NCBI RefSeq assembly: GCF_003852525.1
Contig: NZ_QAJL01000002.1
Location: forward strand, 510,436-574,435
DNA from: Pedobacter sp. KBW06
GTDB taxonomy: Bacteria > Bacteroidota > Bacteroidia > Sphingobacteriales > Sphingobacteriaceae
Reading direction: 5' to 3'
Length of the DNA stretch: 64,000 bases
The notes below the pieces were generated by a model. It was not told the DNA's origin. It saw only the letters and a program-made list of their open reading frames with translations, and ran no database searches. The translations under genes and the position numbers were made by a program. Shown one piece after another: positions 1-8,296 of the stretch (the stretch's first letter is position 1; each line of letters starts with the position of its first letter).

Positions 1-193
1 AGATTAGTATGGTGCTGACTCGTCTTCTCATTTTATTTTCCAATGCTATAAAGAAACACAATTCTTCCGGTTTCAACCCATCAGCGAATTGACATTTTTT
101 TTTCAATTTATTAAAAAACGCATCTTCCACCAACATTCTTATTCTACAATTTTATTTAAGTTTATAACACTTAAACATCAAGTCCGGAAAACT

Positions 194-733
194 ATGAATT
201 GGTATAATAAACCACTTAAATCAGTTGAAGATATAAACTCATTAACCATGACGGTAGATCCGGAAACCGATTACTGGAGAATTACCCACTATGGTTTCAT
301 CAGGGACAACGGCCCCTTCTACTACACAGAGCTGGCCGGCAATTTTGAAGTGAGCGTAAAAATTACAGGTGTTTATCAGGACCTGTTCCATCAGGCAGGA
401 TTAATGATCAGAACAGACGATAAGAACTGGATCAAAACTGGTATTGAGTATGTAGATGGCGTACAAAATGTGAGCGCTGTAGTGACACGTGACTTTTCCG
501 ACTGGTCTGTTGTACCCAGACACGACAGCCCTGAATCAATCTGGTTAAAACTCCTTCGCAAAGGCGATTATGTAGAAATAAAATATTCTTTTGACGGAAC
601 AAAATTCGAGATGCTTCGTCTGGCCTATTTCCCCGCAAAAGTAAAAGCGATGATCGGAATGGTTGCTGCTGCACCCGGAAAAAAGAGTTTTGATGTCAGG
701 TTTGAAGATTTTGAAGTAACCCCGGTAAAGTAA
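194..733 (+). CDS. DUF1349 family protein (concanavalin A-like fold)
   Basis: A 179-residue protein of the DUF1349 family, beta-sandwich proteins related to concanavalin A-like lectins and to yeast 'regulation of enolase 1'. The sequence shows the family's usual run: an N-terminal MNWYN followed by aromatic-rich strands, then GLMIRTDDKNWIKTGIEY and a C-terminal FEDFEV strand. No signal peptide is visible, so it is probably cytoplasmic. The frame is open from an ATG at 89, but the 35 extra residues are rich in Phe, Lys and Ile and unlike the family, so I use the ATG at 194. It converges on the GNAT gene. Its ligand is not known, and sugar binding is only inferred from the fold. Confidence 0.8.
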   Translation: MNWYNKPLKSVEDINSLTMTVDPETDYWRITHYGFIRDNGPFYYTELAGNFEVSVKITGVYQDLFHQAGLMIRTDDKNWIKTGIEYVDGVQNVSAVVTRDFSDWSVVPRHDSPESIWLKLLRKGDYVEIKYSFDGTKFEMLRLAYFPAKVKAMIGMVAAAPGKKSFDVRFEDFEVTPVK

Positions 734-779
734 CAGCATTTTCTAACCTTTTTTGCTGTTCAATTCCCTCTGCAAATAT

Positions 780-1241
780 CTATAATCCCTTTCTCATCTG
801 AACAAGATGTCGCATAAAGCCTGCTTTTTCATAAGCCTTAATGGCAGATTCATTTGTTTGATAAACATCGAGCCGGAGTTCTGTAATCCCTCTTGAAGCA
901 GACCAACTGCTCAGCGCCTCAATAATTTTTTGATTTACCCCTAAACCACGATAACCTGGATCAACATACATAAACCCTAAATAGGCATGTTGTTCATGCA
1001 GAAGGTAAGGTTTAGCACTTTCTATCCTGGCATAACCAGAACCAATAACTTCATCACCCGATACTGCAACAAGAAGTTCTACCTCTGTTGAATTGATCAT
1101 TTGATCAATATCATAGTACTTGATCCCGGCCGGTTTTAGTGTAGGATCAAATGGCCTTTCGGCATTGATAACCCCTTGTTCAAAAGCAAGGAGTGTATCC
1201 ATATCGTTTAAAGTTGCTTTGCGAATAAATATATCTTTCAT
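780..1241 (-). CDS. GNAT family N-acetyltransferase
   Basis: A 153-residue Gcn5-related acetyltransferase. The acetyl-CoA-binding core is visible as YVDPGYRGLGVNQKIIEAL (a variant of the R/Q-x-x-G-x-G/A loop), followed by LRLDVYQTNESAIKAYEKAGF, the usual strand 5 and helix 4. The frame begins with TTG at 1244 and ATG at 1241; the ATG is preferred. The substrate cannot be read from sequence. It stands alone: the next gene in the same direction (ABC exporter) ends 235 nt upstream. The 1242-1476 gap has a short direct repeat (CTTCAATTG, twice near 1310-1330) and a 27-codon minus-strand ORF described under findings, but no RNA gene. Confidence 0.85.
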   Translation of the reverse strand: MKDIFIRKATLNDMDTLLAFEQGVINAERPFDPTLKPAGIKYYDIDQMINSTEVELLVAVSGDEVIGSGYARIESAKPYLLHEQHAYLGFMYVDPGYRGLGVNQKIIEALSSWSASRGITELRLDVYQTNESAIKAYEKAGFMRHLVQMRKGL

Positions 1242-1476
1242 CAATCAAATTTTGTGTTTGCTGAAAAACCTCTGGATGTCCCTTCGATTTCCTTTTTAAT
1301 TGCCTGCGACTTCAATTGATCTTCAATTGGTCACTAATAGGGGGTTGATAGGTCCTTGATTGGTTCTACAGACCTTTTAACGTCCTTTCCAGGATCAACC
1401 GGCCATCCACATTAAGCGACCGCATATGAACATCATATAAAACGAACATCTGTTATGCGCGGTGATGTGCCTAAGC

Positions 1477-3249
1477 TCAGGCAGAAACAATTCCACCGGA
1501 ATTGAACTGAAGATCGTACAATCGTTTATAATATCCATCCAGTTTTAACAGTTCCTGGTGGGTTCCGATTTCTTTGATCTCTCCTTTATCCAGAACCAGG
1601 ATTTTATCGGCTTTCTGAATCGTAGACAAGCGATGCGCAATAACAATGGAAGTTCTGCCTTTCATCAGGTTCTCTATCGCCCGTTGGATCAGCATTTCTG
1701 TTTCGGTATCTACCGAAGAAGTGGCCTCATCCAATACCAGAATCGATGGATTATACACCAATGCGCGGATAAAGGAGATCAATTGTGCCTGTCCTGCGGA
1801 AAGCGTTGCACCGCGCTCCATCACATTGTACTGATAACCACCAGGCAGTCTTTCAATAAAATCATGGGCACCAACTTTCTTCGCTGCATCCACTACCTCT
1901 TCCATGGAAATGTCTGGATTATTTAAGGTCACATTGTTAAAGATGGTATCTGAAAACAGGAAAACATCCTGTAGAACAGTGGCAATATTGCGTCTCAGGT
2001 AATTGAGTTGATAATCCTGGATTTTCACACCATCCACCTTGATCTCTCCTTTCTGGATCTCATAAAATCTGTTCAGAATATTAATTGTGGAAGACTTACC
2101 CGCACCGGTGGCACCTACCAAAGCAATGGTCTTTCCTGACTGCACTTCAAAAGAAATATCTTTCAGCACATAATTCTCATCATTATAAGCAAACCAGACC
2201 TTGTCAAAAGAAATCGAACCCGCCATCTTTTCAGGGGCAAATGTTCCTTTGTCTTCCGTCACCTCATCGGTATCTAAAACCTTAAACACCCGCTCCGCTC
2301 CGACCATCCCCATCTGAAGGGTATTAAACTTATCAGCAAGTTCCCGGATCGGACGGAAAAGCATTCCGATATATAAAATAAATTCTGCGATTGTCCCTGG
2401 AGTTACGTCGAGTGGTTTAGCAAGAATACTTCTCGATCCATACCATACCAGTAAGCCCAATGACATTGCTGAAATGATCTCCACTACCGGAAAAAAGATG
2501 GAATAATACCAGTTAGAACGGATATTTGCATCCCTATATCTTGCATTGATCTTTACAAACTTCTTATATTCCTGTTGCTCTCTTGCAAAATATTGAATAA
2601 TCGAAACTCCGGAAATGTGTTCCTGTAAATAAGTATTCAGGTTAGAAACCTCTGTTCTGATCTCCTGAAACGCCGATTTAATGGCTTTCTGAAAAACGGA
2701 GGTCGCCAGTATCAGTAAAGGCATAGGCAATAATACCACAAAGGTCAATGCCCAATCCCGGTAGATCATTACTCCGATGATCACAATCACCATCAGAATA
2801 TCACCGATGATCACGATCAAGCCCTCGGAAAAGATCTCTGCGATCGTTTCCAGATCGGAAACTGTCCGGGTAATTAGTTGCCCGATAGGCGTATTGTCAA
2901 AATATTTTAGCCTAAGTTTGGTGATGTGGTTAAAAACGTTAATCCTCAGGTCCCGGATGGCCGATTGTCCAAGGGTATTTGTCAACAGGGTATGGCTGAA
3001 CTGGATTCCTGCCTGAAGCACCAGCAGGATCAACATCACGATGGTCATTTTTAACAAACCTCCGTGCTGGTCCTTCATGATGTAATGGTCCAGGGTATAC
3101 TGGATTAAAAAAGGTCTTACCGGTGCAATTAAAGCTAATAATATGGTCAACACGATTGCCCAGATAAAGATCCTGCGGTAAGGTTTTACATATTGAAAAA
3201 CCCTTCTCAACAGGCCAACATTCAACGCATCACCAGTTATTTTAGACAT
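1477..3249 (-). CDS. ABC exporter, fused permease and ATPase (MsbA/MdlB-like)
   Basis: A 590-residue half-transporter that would dimerise in the inner membrane and export lipids or drugs using ATP. The first ~320 residues are six hydrophobic segments (ABC_membrane domain). The ATPase follows, with Walker A GATGAGKSS, Q-loop VLQDVFLFS, signature LSAGQAQL, Walker B SILVLDEAT and H-loop AHRLS. The signature is LSAGQ rather than LSGGQ, a variant also seen in MdlB-type exporters. The start lies 1 nt after the stop of truA, so the two are probably co-transcribed. The substrate cannot be assigned; the essential lipid flippase MsbA is one possibility, a multidrug exporter another. Confidence 0.92.
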   Translation of the reverse strand: MSKITGDALNVGLLRRVFQYVKPYRRIFIWAIVLTILLALIAPVRPFLIQYTLDHYIMKDQHGGLLKMTIVMLILLVLQAGIQFSHTLLTNTLGQSAIRDLRINVFNHITKLRLKYFDNTPIGQLITRTVSDLETIAEIFSEGLIVIIGDILMVIVIIGVMIYRDWALTFVVLLPMPLLILATSVFQKAIKSAFQEIRTEVSNLNTYLQEHISGVSIIQYFAREQQEYKKFVKINARYRDANIRSNWYYSIFFPVVEIISAMSLGLLVWYGSRSILAKPLDVTPGTIAEFILYIGMLFRPIRELADKFNTLQMGMVGAERVFKVLDTDEVTEDKGTFAPEKMAGSISFDKVWFAYNDENYVLKDISFEVQSGKTIALVGATGAGKSSTINILNRFYEIQKGEIKVDGVKIQDYQLNYLRRNIATVLQDVFLFSDTIFNNVTLNNPDISMEEVVDAAKKVGAHDFIERLPGGYQYNVMERGATLSAGQAQLISFIRALVYNPSILVLDEATSSVDTETEMLIQRAIENLMKGRTSIVIAHRLSTIQKADKILVLDKGEIKEIGTHQELLKLDGYYKRLYDLQFNSGGIVSA

Positions 3250-3250
3250 A

Positions 3251-4018
3251 TCAATAGTTTACATAGGGATAAACAACATTCACTAAGTATAAACCACATG
3301 CCGGGACCGACTGCCCTGCATTACTGCGGTTTTTACTTTCAATAATTTCTCTGAGTTCTGCTAAGTTAATTTCTTTTTTTCCAATCCGAACCAGGGTACC
3401 CACAATTGCCCGCACCATATTTCTCAGAAAACGGTCTGCGCGGATGGTGAACTGCAGACCACCGTCTGTTGGTTCGAAATAAGCTTCAGTCACCTTACAA
3501 TTGTTCGTAAATGTTTGGGTATTGGATTTACTAAAACAGGAAAAATCAGTGTATTCGAGAATAATTTTGGCCGCCTCATTCATTGCTTCGACATCCAGTT
3601 CACCTTTAAACAACCATGAGCGCTCTAATTTAAAAGGATCTTTATGAAAATGAAGGTGATAATGGTAAGCCCTTTCCGTGGCATCGAAGCGGGCATGGGC
3701 GTCGACGGCGACTGGAAAAACACGCTTAACAGCAATCTGGTAAGGCAACAAAGAATTGATTCCTGTAATGGAACGTTCTGCATTTACTGGTTTTTCCTCA
3801 GAAATCTCCAGGTCAAAATGGGCAAAAAACTCTGTAGCATGGACCCCGGCATCTGTTCTCCCGCAGCCCAGCGTAACGACAGGCTGACGAAAATAAACAG
3901 ACAATGCCTGGTCCAGACATTCCTGCACGGTCATGGCATTTGGCTGTATTTGCCAACCATGATAACTTGTGCCATTATAAGACAATTCAATAAAATATCG
4001 CTGTATGTTCGGTTTCAA
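3251..4018 (-). CDS. truA: tRNA pseudouridine(38-40) synthase TruA
   Basis: Converts uridines 38, 39 and 40 of the tRNA anticodon arm to pseudouridine. The N-terminus reads RYFIELSYNGTSYHGWQ, typical of TruA, and the catalytic aspartate sits in GCGRTDAGVHA (Asp56 from this start). The C-terminal half has the family's RNMVRAIVGTLVRIG. No ATG occurs upstream of the conserved core. TTG codons at 4018 and 4045 are both possible. I choose 4018 (255 aa) because it begins directly before the conserved region and because a TAAATTTG promoter-like box lies between the two (4024-4031). The 4045 start would give 264 aa. Head of a probable truA-ABC exporter operon. Confidence 0.93.
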   Translation of the reverse strand: MKPNIQRYFIELSYNGTSYHGWQIQPNAMTVQECLDQALSVYFRQPVVTLGCGRTDAGVHATEFFAHFDLEISEEKPVNAERSITGINSLLPYQIAVKRVFPVAVDAHARFDATERAYHYHLHFHKDPFKLERSWLFKGELDVEAMNEAAKIILEYTDFSCFSKSNTQTFTNNCKVTEAYFEPTDGGLQFTIRADRFLRNMVRAIVGTLVRIGKKEINLAELREIIESKNRSNAGQSVPACGLYLVNVVYPYVNY

Positions 4019-4023
4019 TAGGA

Positions 4024-4031
4024 CAAATTTA
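4024..4031 (-). promoter_or_regulatory. truA: Possible -7 box for truA
   Basis: Minus-strand TAAATTTG matches the Bacteroidota -7 consensus TAnnTTTG, 5 nt before the TTG start at 4018. No TTG -33 element sits at the right distance, so this may be chance. Confidence 0.3.
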
Positions 4032-4053
4032 ATCTTTTGGATCAAGATATTGA

Positions 4054-4083
4054 TTGGTTAGTAGGGGCCTTTTAATATATTTG
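4054..4083 (+). promoter_or_regulatory. Bacteroidota sigma-70 promoter for the DUF4293 gene
   Basis: TTG at 4054-4056, exactly 19 nt, then TATATTTG at 4076-4083. This matches the Bacteroidota -33/-7 consensus (TTG, N19, TAnnTTTG) at every defined position. The expected start of transcription leaves a leader of about 15 nt before the ATG at 4103. Confidence 0.75.
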
Positions 4084-4102
4084 TTGAAATTATTGAACTG
4101 AT

Positions 4103-4561
4103 ATGATACAACGAGTACAATCCATCTGGCTTCTGTTAGCAGGCCTGGCCATATTACTTTTAATGTTTATCCCGATTGTAAGCAGCCAGTCTAATGGCTC
4201 AGAATATTGGATTGTGGCGACCGGTTTATACCAAAAAACAAATGGTATAGTTGCAAAAACAGATTATTTTAAGCCCCTATTTTTAAATACAGTATGTGTA
4301 TCCATGCTATGTCTCGCCACTATTTTTACATTTAAAAACAGAACCGGACAAAAACGTCTCATCATTGTGGCCATCATCGCAACACTTTCATTGTGTTTCT
4401 GGATCTTCAATTATGCGCAGGGACTTCCGGGCGGAATCGCGGCTGTTAAGCCGGGTATCGGTGCTTTTTTACCAATTGCAGCAATCCTGTTTTGTGCATT
4501 GGCTTTCCGCGGAATCCGTAAAGATGAGCAATTATTGAGATCAGCCGACAGACTAAGATAA
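4103..4561 (+). CDS. DUF4293 family membrane protein
   Basis: A 152-residue inner-membrane protein with four hydrophobic segments (about residues 6-28, 63-80, 87-106 and 115-137). The opening MIQRVQSIWLLLAG is the hallmark of DUF4293, a family restricted to Bacteroidota and of unknown function. The C-terminus is short, charged and probably cytoplasmic. It has its own consensus promoter just upstream and is divergent from truA. It precedes the helicase gene by 84 nt, but that gene has a separate promoter-like box. No function can be proposed from the sequence. Confidence 0.85.
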   Translation: MIQRVQSIWLLLAGLAILLLMFIPIVSSQSNGSEYWIVATGLYQKTNGIVAKTDYFKPLFLNTVCVSMLCLATIFTFKNRTGQKRLIIVAIIATLSLCFWIFNYAQGLPGGIAAVKPGIGAFLPIAAILFCALAFRGIRKDEQLLRSADRLR

Positions 4562-4616
4562 TTAATTGCCTCATTTTTATTTAGTTACGCATCTGTGAAA
4601 TACCAAATATTAAGCG

Positions 4617-4624
4617 TACCTTTG
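4617..4624 (+). promoter_or_regulatory. -7 promoter box of the DEAD-box helicase gene
   Basis: TACCTTTG matches TAnnTTTG and lies 21 nt before the ATG at 4646. The -33 position lacks a clear TTG. Confidence 0.5.
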
Positions 4625-4645
4625 CGGCTTAATTAATATAAATAC

Positions 4646-6535
4646 ATGATAAACCCATTTAGTAAATTGGGGATAAGTGATGACGTTGTTAGTGCCGTAA
4701 AGGATTTAGGTTTCGAAAATCCAACACCTATTCAGGAGCAAAGTATTCCTGTGCTGTTAGAGGGCAATAACGATTTTGTTGGTTTGGCCCAAACAGGAAC
4801 AGGAAAGACAGCCGCATTCGGTTTACCTCTGTTAGAATTGATCGACTTTAAAAGCAACAAGCCTCAGGCATTAATTTTATGCCCTACAAGAGAGCTTTGC
4901 TTACAGATTACGAGCGACATCAAGAATTTCTCAAAAAACATCTCTGGTGCTAGTGTAGTTGCCGTTTACGGTGGCGCAAACATTATGCAGCAGCTGCGTG
5001 AAATTAGAAACGGTGTACAAATTGTTGTGGCTACACCGGGCCGCATGTTAGACATTATTGGCAGAAAAGCTATTGATTTCACGAATGTGAAATATGTAGT
5101 TTTGGATGAAGCCGATGAAATGTTAAACATGGGTTTCCAGGAAGACATTAACGACATCTTGTCGACTACTCCTGACGACAAAAAAACATGGTTATTCTCC
5201 GCTACTATGCCTCCAGAGGTTAGAAGAATAGCTAAAAACTACATGGACTCTCCGGTAGAGTTAACCATGGGTACCAAAAACACAGGTAACGTAAATATCG
5301 AGCACGAGTACTATATCGTACGTGCAAGAGATAAATACGCTGCTTTAAAACGTATCGTAGATTTTAACCCTGAAATCTTTGCGGTAGTATTCTGTAAAAC
5401 CAAAATGGATACACAGGATGTTGCTGAGCACTTGATTAAAGATGGTTATAATGCGGATGCTTTACACGGAGATTTATCTCAACAACAACGTGATAAAGTA
5501 ATGCAGCGTTTCCGTGACCGTAACATGCAGTTATTAATTGCTACAGATGTTGCAGCACGTGGTATTGATGTTCAAAACGTAACTCACGTTGTGAATTATT
5601 CATTACCTGACGAAATTGAAAGTTATACCCACCGTAGTGGTCGTACCGGCCGTGCGGGTAAAACAGGTGTTTCTATCTGTATCGTTAACTCTAAAGAACT
5701 TGGCAAAATCCGTCAGATCGAAAGAATCATTGGTAAACAATTTACTAAAGCTTCTTTACCTACAGGTTTTGACGTTTGTGAGAAACAATTGTTTGCTTTG
5801 GTTCACAAGGTTCACAATGTAGAAGTTAACGAAGCACAAATTGAGCAATACATCCCTCGTATTATGGATGAGTTTGCTGAATTGAGCAAAGAAGACGTGA
5901 TCAAACGTTTTGCATCTTTAGAGTTTAACCGCTTTTTAGAGTATTACAAAAACGCTCCTGATCTTAATTCTTCGGCTGATGATCGCGGTGAAAGAGGAGA
6001 ACGTGGTGAGCGCGGTGAAAGAGGCCCTAGAGGTAGCGATGGTTACACCCGTTTATTTATCAACTTAGGTTCGGTTGATGACTTTACAAGAGGTGACTTG
6101 TTATCTTTTGTTTGTAACAACGGTAAAATCAGTGGAAAAAGCATTGGCAAAATCGACTTAAAAGGTGTTTATTCATTCTTTGAAGTAGAAGATGCAACTG
6201 TAGATTCTTTATTCAATAATTTCAAAGGAGTTGAATTCAACAACCGTGGGGTTAGAATTGAGAAAACTGCTGATGGTGATGGCGGCGGTGGTCGTAGTCG
6301 TGGTGGATTCGGCGGCGGTGGTGGCAGACGCGAAGGCGGAAGCTACGGCGGCGGAAGAAGCGGTGGCGGTGACAGAAGAAGCAGCGGTGGCGGCGGTAGA
6401 CGCGAAGGCGGAAACAGCGGCGGTGGTTTCAGAGATTTCTCTGGAAGAAGCCGTGAAGATCGTGGTGGAAACACTGGCGGAAGCGGAAGACGTGAAGGTG
6501 GAGCCGGAAGTGGCGATAGAAGACGCAGATCTTAA
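4646..6535 (+). CDS. DEAD-box ATP-dependent RNA helicase (DeaD/CsdA-like) with RGG tail
   Basis: A 629-residue RNA helicase, likely acting in ribosome assembly and RNA unwinding in the cold. Motifs in order: Q-motif PTPIQ (26-30), Walker A AQTGTGKT (48-55), PTREL (80-84), TPGR (130-133), DEAD (154-157), SAT (185-187), ARGIDV (304-309), HRSGRTGRAG (329-338). After the helicase core comes a GER triplet repeat (448-460), then a DbpA-type RNA-binding domain (about 466-540), then a tail of ~85 residues made almost only of Gly, Arg and Ser with RREGG repeats. The RBD makes it a DeaD/DbpA-class protein rather than RhlE. A strong terminator follows at once. The tail is repetitive at DNA level (GGCGGCGGTGGT-like). 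Confidence 0.95.
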   Translation: MINPFSKLGISDDVVSAVKDLGFENPTPIQEQSIPVLLEGNNDFVGLAQTGTGKTAAFGLPLLELIDFKSNKPQALILCPTRELCLQITSDIKNFSKNISGASVVAVYGGANIMQQLREIRNGVQIVVATPGRMLDIIGRKAIDFTNVKYVVLDEADEMLNMGFQEDINDILSTTPDDKKTWLFSATMPPEVRRIAKNYMDSPVELTMGTKNTGNVNIEHEYYIVRARDKYAALKRIVDFNPEIFAVVFCKTKMDTQDVAEHLIKDGYNADALHGDLSQQQRDKVMQRFRDRNMQLLIATDVAARGIDVQNVTHVVNYSLPDEIESYTHRSGRTGRAGKTGVSICIVNSKELGKIRQIERIIGKQFTKASLPTGFDVCEKQLFALVHKVHNVEVNEAQIEQYIPRIMDEFAELSKEDVIKRFASLEFNRFLEYYKNAPDLNSSADDRGERGERGERGERGPRGSDGYTRLFINLGSVDDFTRGDLLSFVCNNGKISGKSIGKIDLKGVYSFFEVEDATVDSLFNNFKGVEFNNRGVRIEKTADGDGGGGRSRGGFGGGGGRREGGSYGGGRSGGGDRRSSGGGGRREGGNSGGGFRDFSGRSREDRGGNTGGSGRREGGAGSGDRRRRS

Positions 6536-6554
6536 TCCAAATCATATGATTAAA

Positions 6555-6585
6555 AACCTCCGGAGATTCCGGAGGTTTTTTTTTT
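6555..6585 (+). terminator. Rho-independent terminator after the helicase gene
   Basis: Perfect 9-bp stem AACCTCCGG / CCGGAGGTT with a 5-nt loop, followed by a run of ten T. It lies 20 nt after the helicase stop. Confidence 0.9.
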
Positions 6586-6654
6586 GCCCTGAGACTTCTT
6601 CGTGACCGTTAAACGGACATTTTTTATACCTATATTTACAGTCCAATTAACGTT

Positions 6655-7848
6655 ATGAATAATTATTTATCAGCCATTACTATCGTATTCCTATTTGCAT
6701 TGACAGGATGCAAAAAATCAAAAGAAAATCCCAACCCACAAACCATTGATCAAAAACCTGTTACAGAACTCGACAGACCCATTTATGTCTCCGCAACAAA
6801 AGGTAAATTTGGAAACAGAATCGTAGTTACCTGGGCTCCGATTCCCAAAGCAAAAAAATATCAGCTATTTAAGTTGAACGAGAGTACCCAGGAATATGTG
6901 TTGACTAAAGAAACCGCCGACACCAGTTTTACAGACCTGCAAATTACAAAGCCACTGACTAAAGTATATTATAAAGTCATGGTTCGCAACAGTGAAACTG
7001 AATACAGTAGATTCAGCGATCTGGATTATGGATACACCTCAGGACAGAATTACGTCCCGGTCTTTAGTTTCGGAACTGAAGGAACTGGTCCTGGACAGTT
7101 CAATTTTGCTTACCATTTAGAAGTAGACAAAGACAACAATATATATGTAAGTGACGAAGGAAATAATGTAGTTCAGAAATTTGATCAGAAAGGTACATTT
7201 TTAGAGCGTTTTTATAATGGACAGGGAGCAAGAGGTATTGCATTTCTTAACAATGGCAATGCTGTGGTTACTCAGGCTCAATACAGCAGTCCTTACGTTG
7301 CGATCATGGACAAGCAGAAAAATATCCTGAAAGGATGGGGAACATACGGTACAGCGGACAATCAATTCCTCAACATTGAAGAAATCACCATTGATGACGA
7401 GCAGAATATCTACGTTGTAGATGGTTCAAATAATCTCGTGAAGAAGTTTGATCAGAATGGTAATTTCCTGCTGAAATTTCCCGGAGCAGTTCGGGCTCCT
7501 GCACAGCAGGACAATGCTTATCCGCTTGGAATTTGCTTCTTCAAAAACAAGATCTTTGTCACCTCCCCAAGAAATGGTCAGGTTAGAGTTTATGATAAGA
7601 CAGGGAATTATATCAAAACCTGGAATACAGGGGCCTCAGCAAACGCAATTAAAGCGAAAGGAGACCATCTCTATGTAGCATGCGGAGGATCTATTCTAAA
7701 AACAGACGAAGATGGATTGGTTAAAGAGGACATTGGAAGAAGTGAAATCGCCGGAGGCCACGTTAGGGGTATTGCTGTAAACAGCGACGGTGATATCATT
7801 GCACTCAATATATCTGCAAGAAAAGTCATTGTATTCAAAAAGCTATAA
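6655..7848 (+). CDS. NHL-repeat lipoprotein with fibronectin III-like domain
   Basis: A 397-residue exported lipoprotein. A hydrophobic signal ends in the lipobox LTGC, so Cys19 is the likely lipidated residue; the following KKSK is consistent with membrane anchoring. Residues ~40-125 resemble a fibronectin type III domain. From ~135 onward come NHL-type beta-propeller repeats, each with the pattern D-x-x-x-N-I-Y-V-x-D-x-x-N-x-x-V-x-K-F-D-x-x-G-x-F. It would sit on the periplasmic or outer face of an envelope membrane and bind a protein or glycan partner. No catalytic residues are recognisable. It stands alone between two terminators. Confidence 0.82.
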   Translation: MNNYLSAITIVFLFALTGCKKSKENPNPQTIDQKPVTELDRPIYVSATKGKFGNRIVVTWAPIPKAKKYQLFKLNESTQEYVLTKETADTSFTDLQITKPLTKVYYKVMVRNSETEYSRFSDLDYGYTSGQNYVPVFSFGTEGTGPGQFNFAYHLEVDKDNNIYVSDEGNNVVQKFDQKGTFLERFYNGQGARGIAFLNNGNAVVTQAQYSSPYVAIMDKQKNILKGWGTYGTADNQFLNIEEITIDDEQNIYVVDGSNNLVKKFDQNGNFLLKFPGAVRAPAQQDNAYPLGICFFKNKIFVTSPRNGQVRVYDKTGNYIKTWNTGASANAIKAKGDHLYVACGGSILKTDEDGLVKEDIGRSEIAGGHVRGIAVNSDGDIIALNISARKVIVFKKL

Positions 7849-7861
7849 TTTACCGGTATAA

Positions 7862-7895
7862 AAAAGGTCGGCTTCCATAACGGAGCCGACCTTTT
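7862..7895. terminator. Bidirectional terminator between convergent genes
   Basis: Stem AAAAGGTCGGCT / AGCCGACCTTTT with A and T runs on both sides. It serves the NHL lipoprotein gene (+) and the small secreted protein gene (-). Confidence 0.85.
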
Positions 7896-7920
7896 CATTT
7901 AACAGCGGATCTGAAATCCA

Positions 7921-8244
7921 CTATTTTTCTTTCTTGACAGGACGGGTCTTGATCTGAGATTCTTTCAGATATACCTTCCCTCCTTTTTTATTGATGTAAT
8001 ATTTCTTGTTTTTGCCGTTGATGTACACATCGGAACCATCAGGCGCCATTTTACCTTTATATGTCTGATCAGCAACTTTAGCCGTGCCCTTCACCGCGAC
8101 TTCTGCAGTTTTGTTACCTACCTTTTTAGCTGTTTTGCTAATTACCTGGCCAACACTTTCTTTTTTCTCCTGAGCGTTAGAGGTTAAGGCCAATGTGCTA
8201 AGGAACGCAAGGGCTAAACCCCCAAATAGATATTTTCTTTTCAT
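7921..8244 (-). CDS. Small secreted hypothetical protein
   Basis: A 107-residue protein with a clear signal peptide (MKRKYLFGG followed by a Leu/Ala core and cleavage after SNAQ). The mature part is Lys-rich, with a predicted helical region VISKTAKKVGNKTAEVAVKGTAKVAD and a C-terminal strand-like part (DVYINGKNKKYYINKKGGKVYL). The frame is open to 8271, but the extra nine residues would spoil the signal peptide, so ATG 8244 is used. No family is recognised with certainty; similar small basic periplasmic proteins are common in Pedobacter. It shares the terminator at 7862-7895 with the convergent lipoprotein gene. Confidence 0.7.
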   Translation of the reverse strand: MKRKYLFGGLALAFLSTLALTSNAQEKKESVGQVISKTAKKVGNKTAEVAVKGTAKVADQTYKGKMAPDGSDVYINGKNKKYYINKKGGKVYLKESQIKTRPVKKEK

Positions 8245-8296
8245 GGTGAGATGTTTTTTAGCTAATAACAAAATACCATCAAATTTGTTTGACTAT

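Noticed and set aside
1..31. Minus-strand ORF running off the left edge (ATG at 31, MRRRVSTILI)
   Set aside because: Only ten codons are visible; no way to tell a gene start from chance.
1242..1476. tRNA or small RNA in the 235-nt gap
   Set aside because: No T-arm (GGTTCRAATCC), no cloverleaf pairing and no terminator-like hairpin found.
4562..4645. Riboswitch or cold-shock leader before the helicase gene
   Set aside because: The leader predicted from the -7 box is only ~18 nt, too short for a riboswitch.
5990..6030. GER-coding triplet repeat as a CRISPR or tandem DNA repeat
   Set aside because: The period is 9 nt and in frame within the helicase gene; it is a protein repeat.
6231..6605. 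124-codon plus-strand ORF overlapping the helicase tail
   Set aside because: It is the +1 frame of the Gly/Arg repeat, giving only Val/Ala/Glu repeats; a composition shadow.
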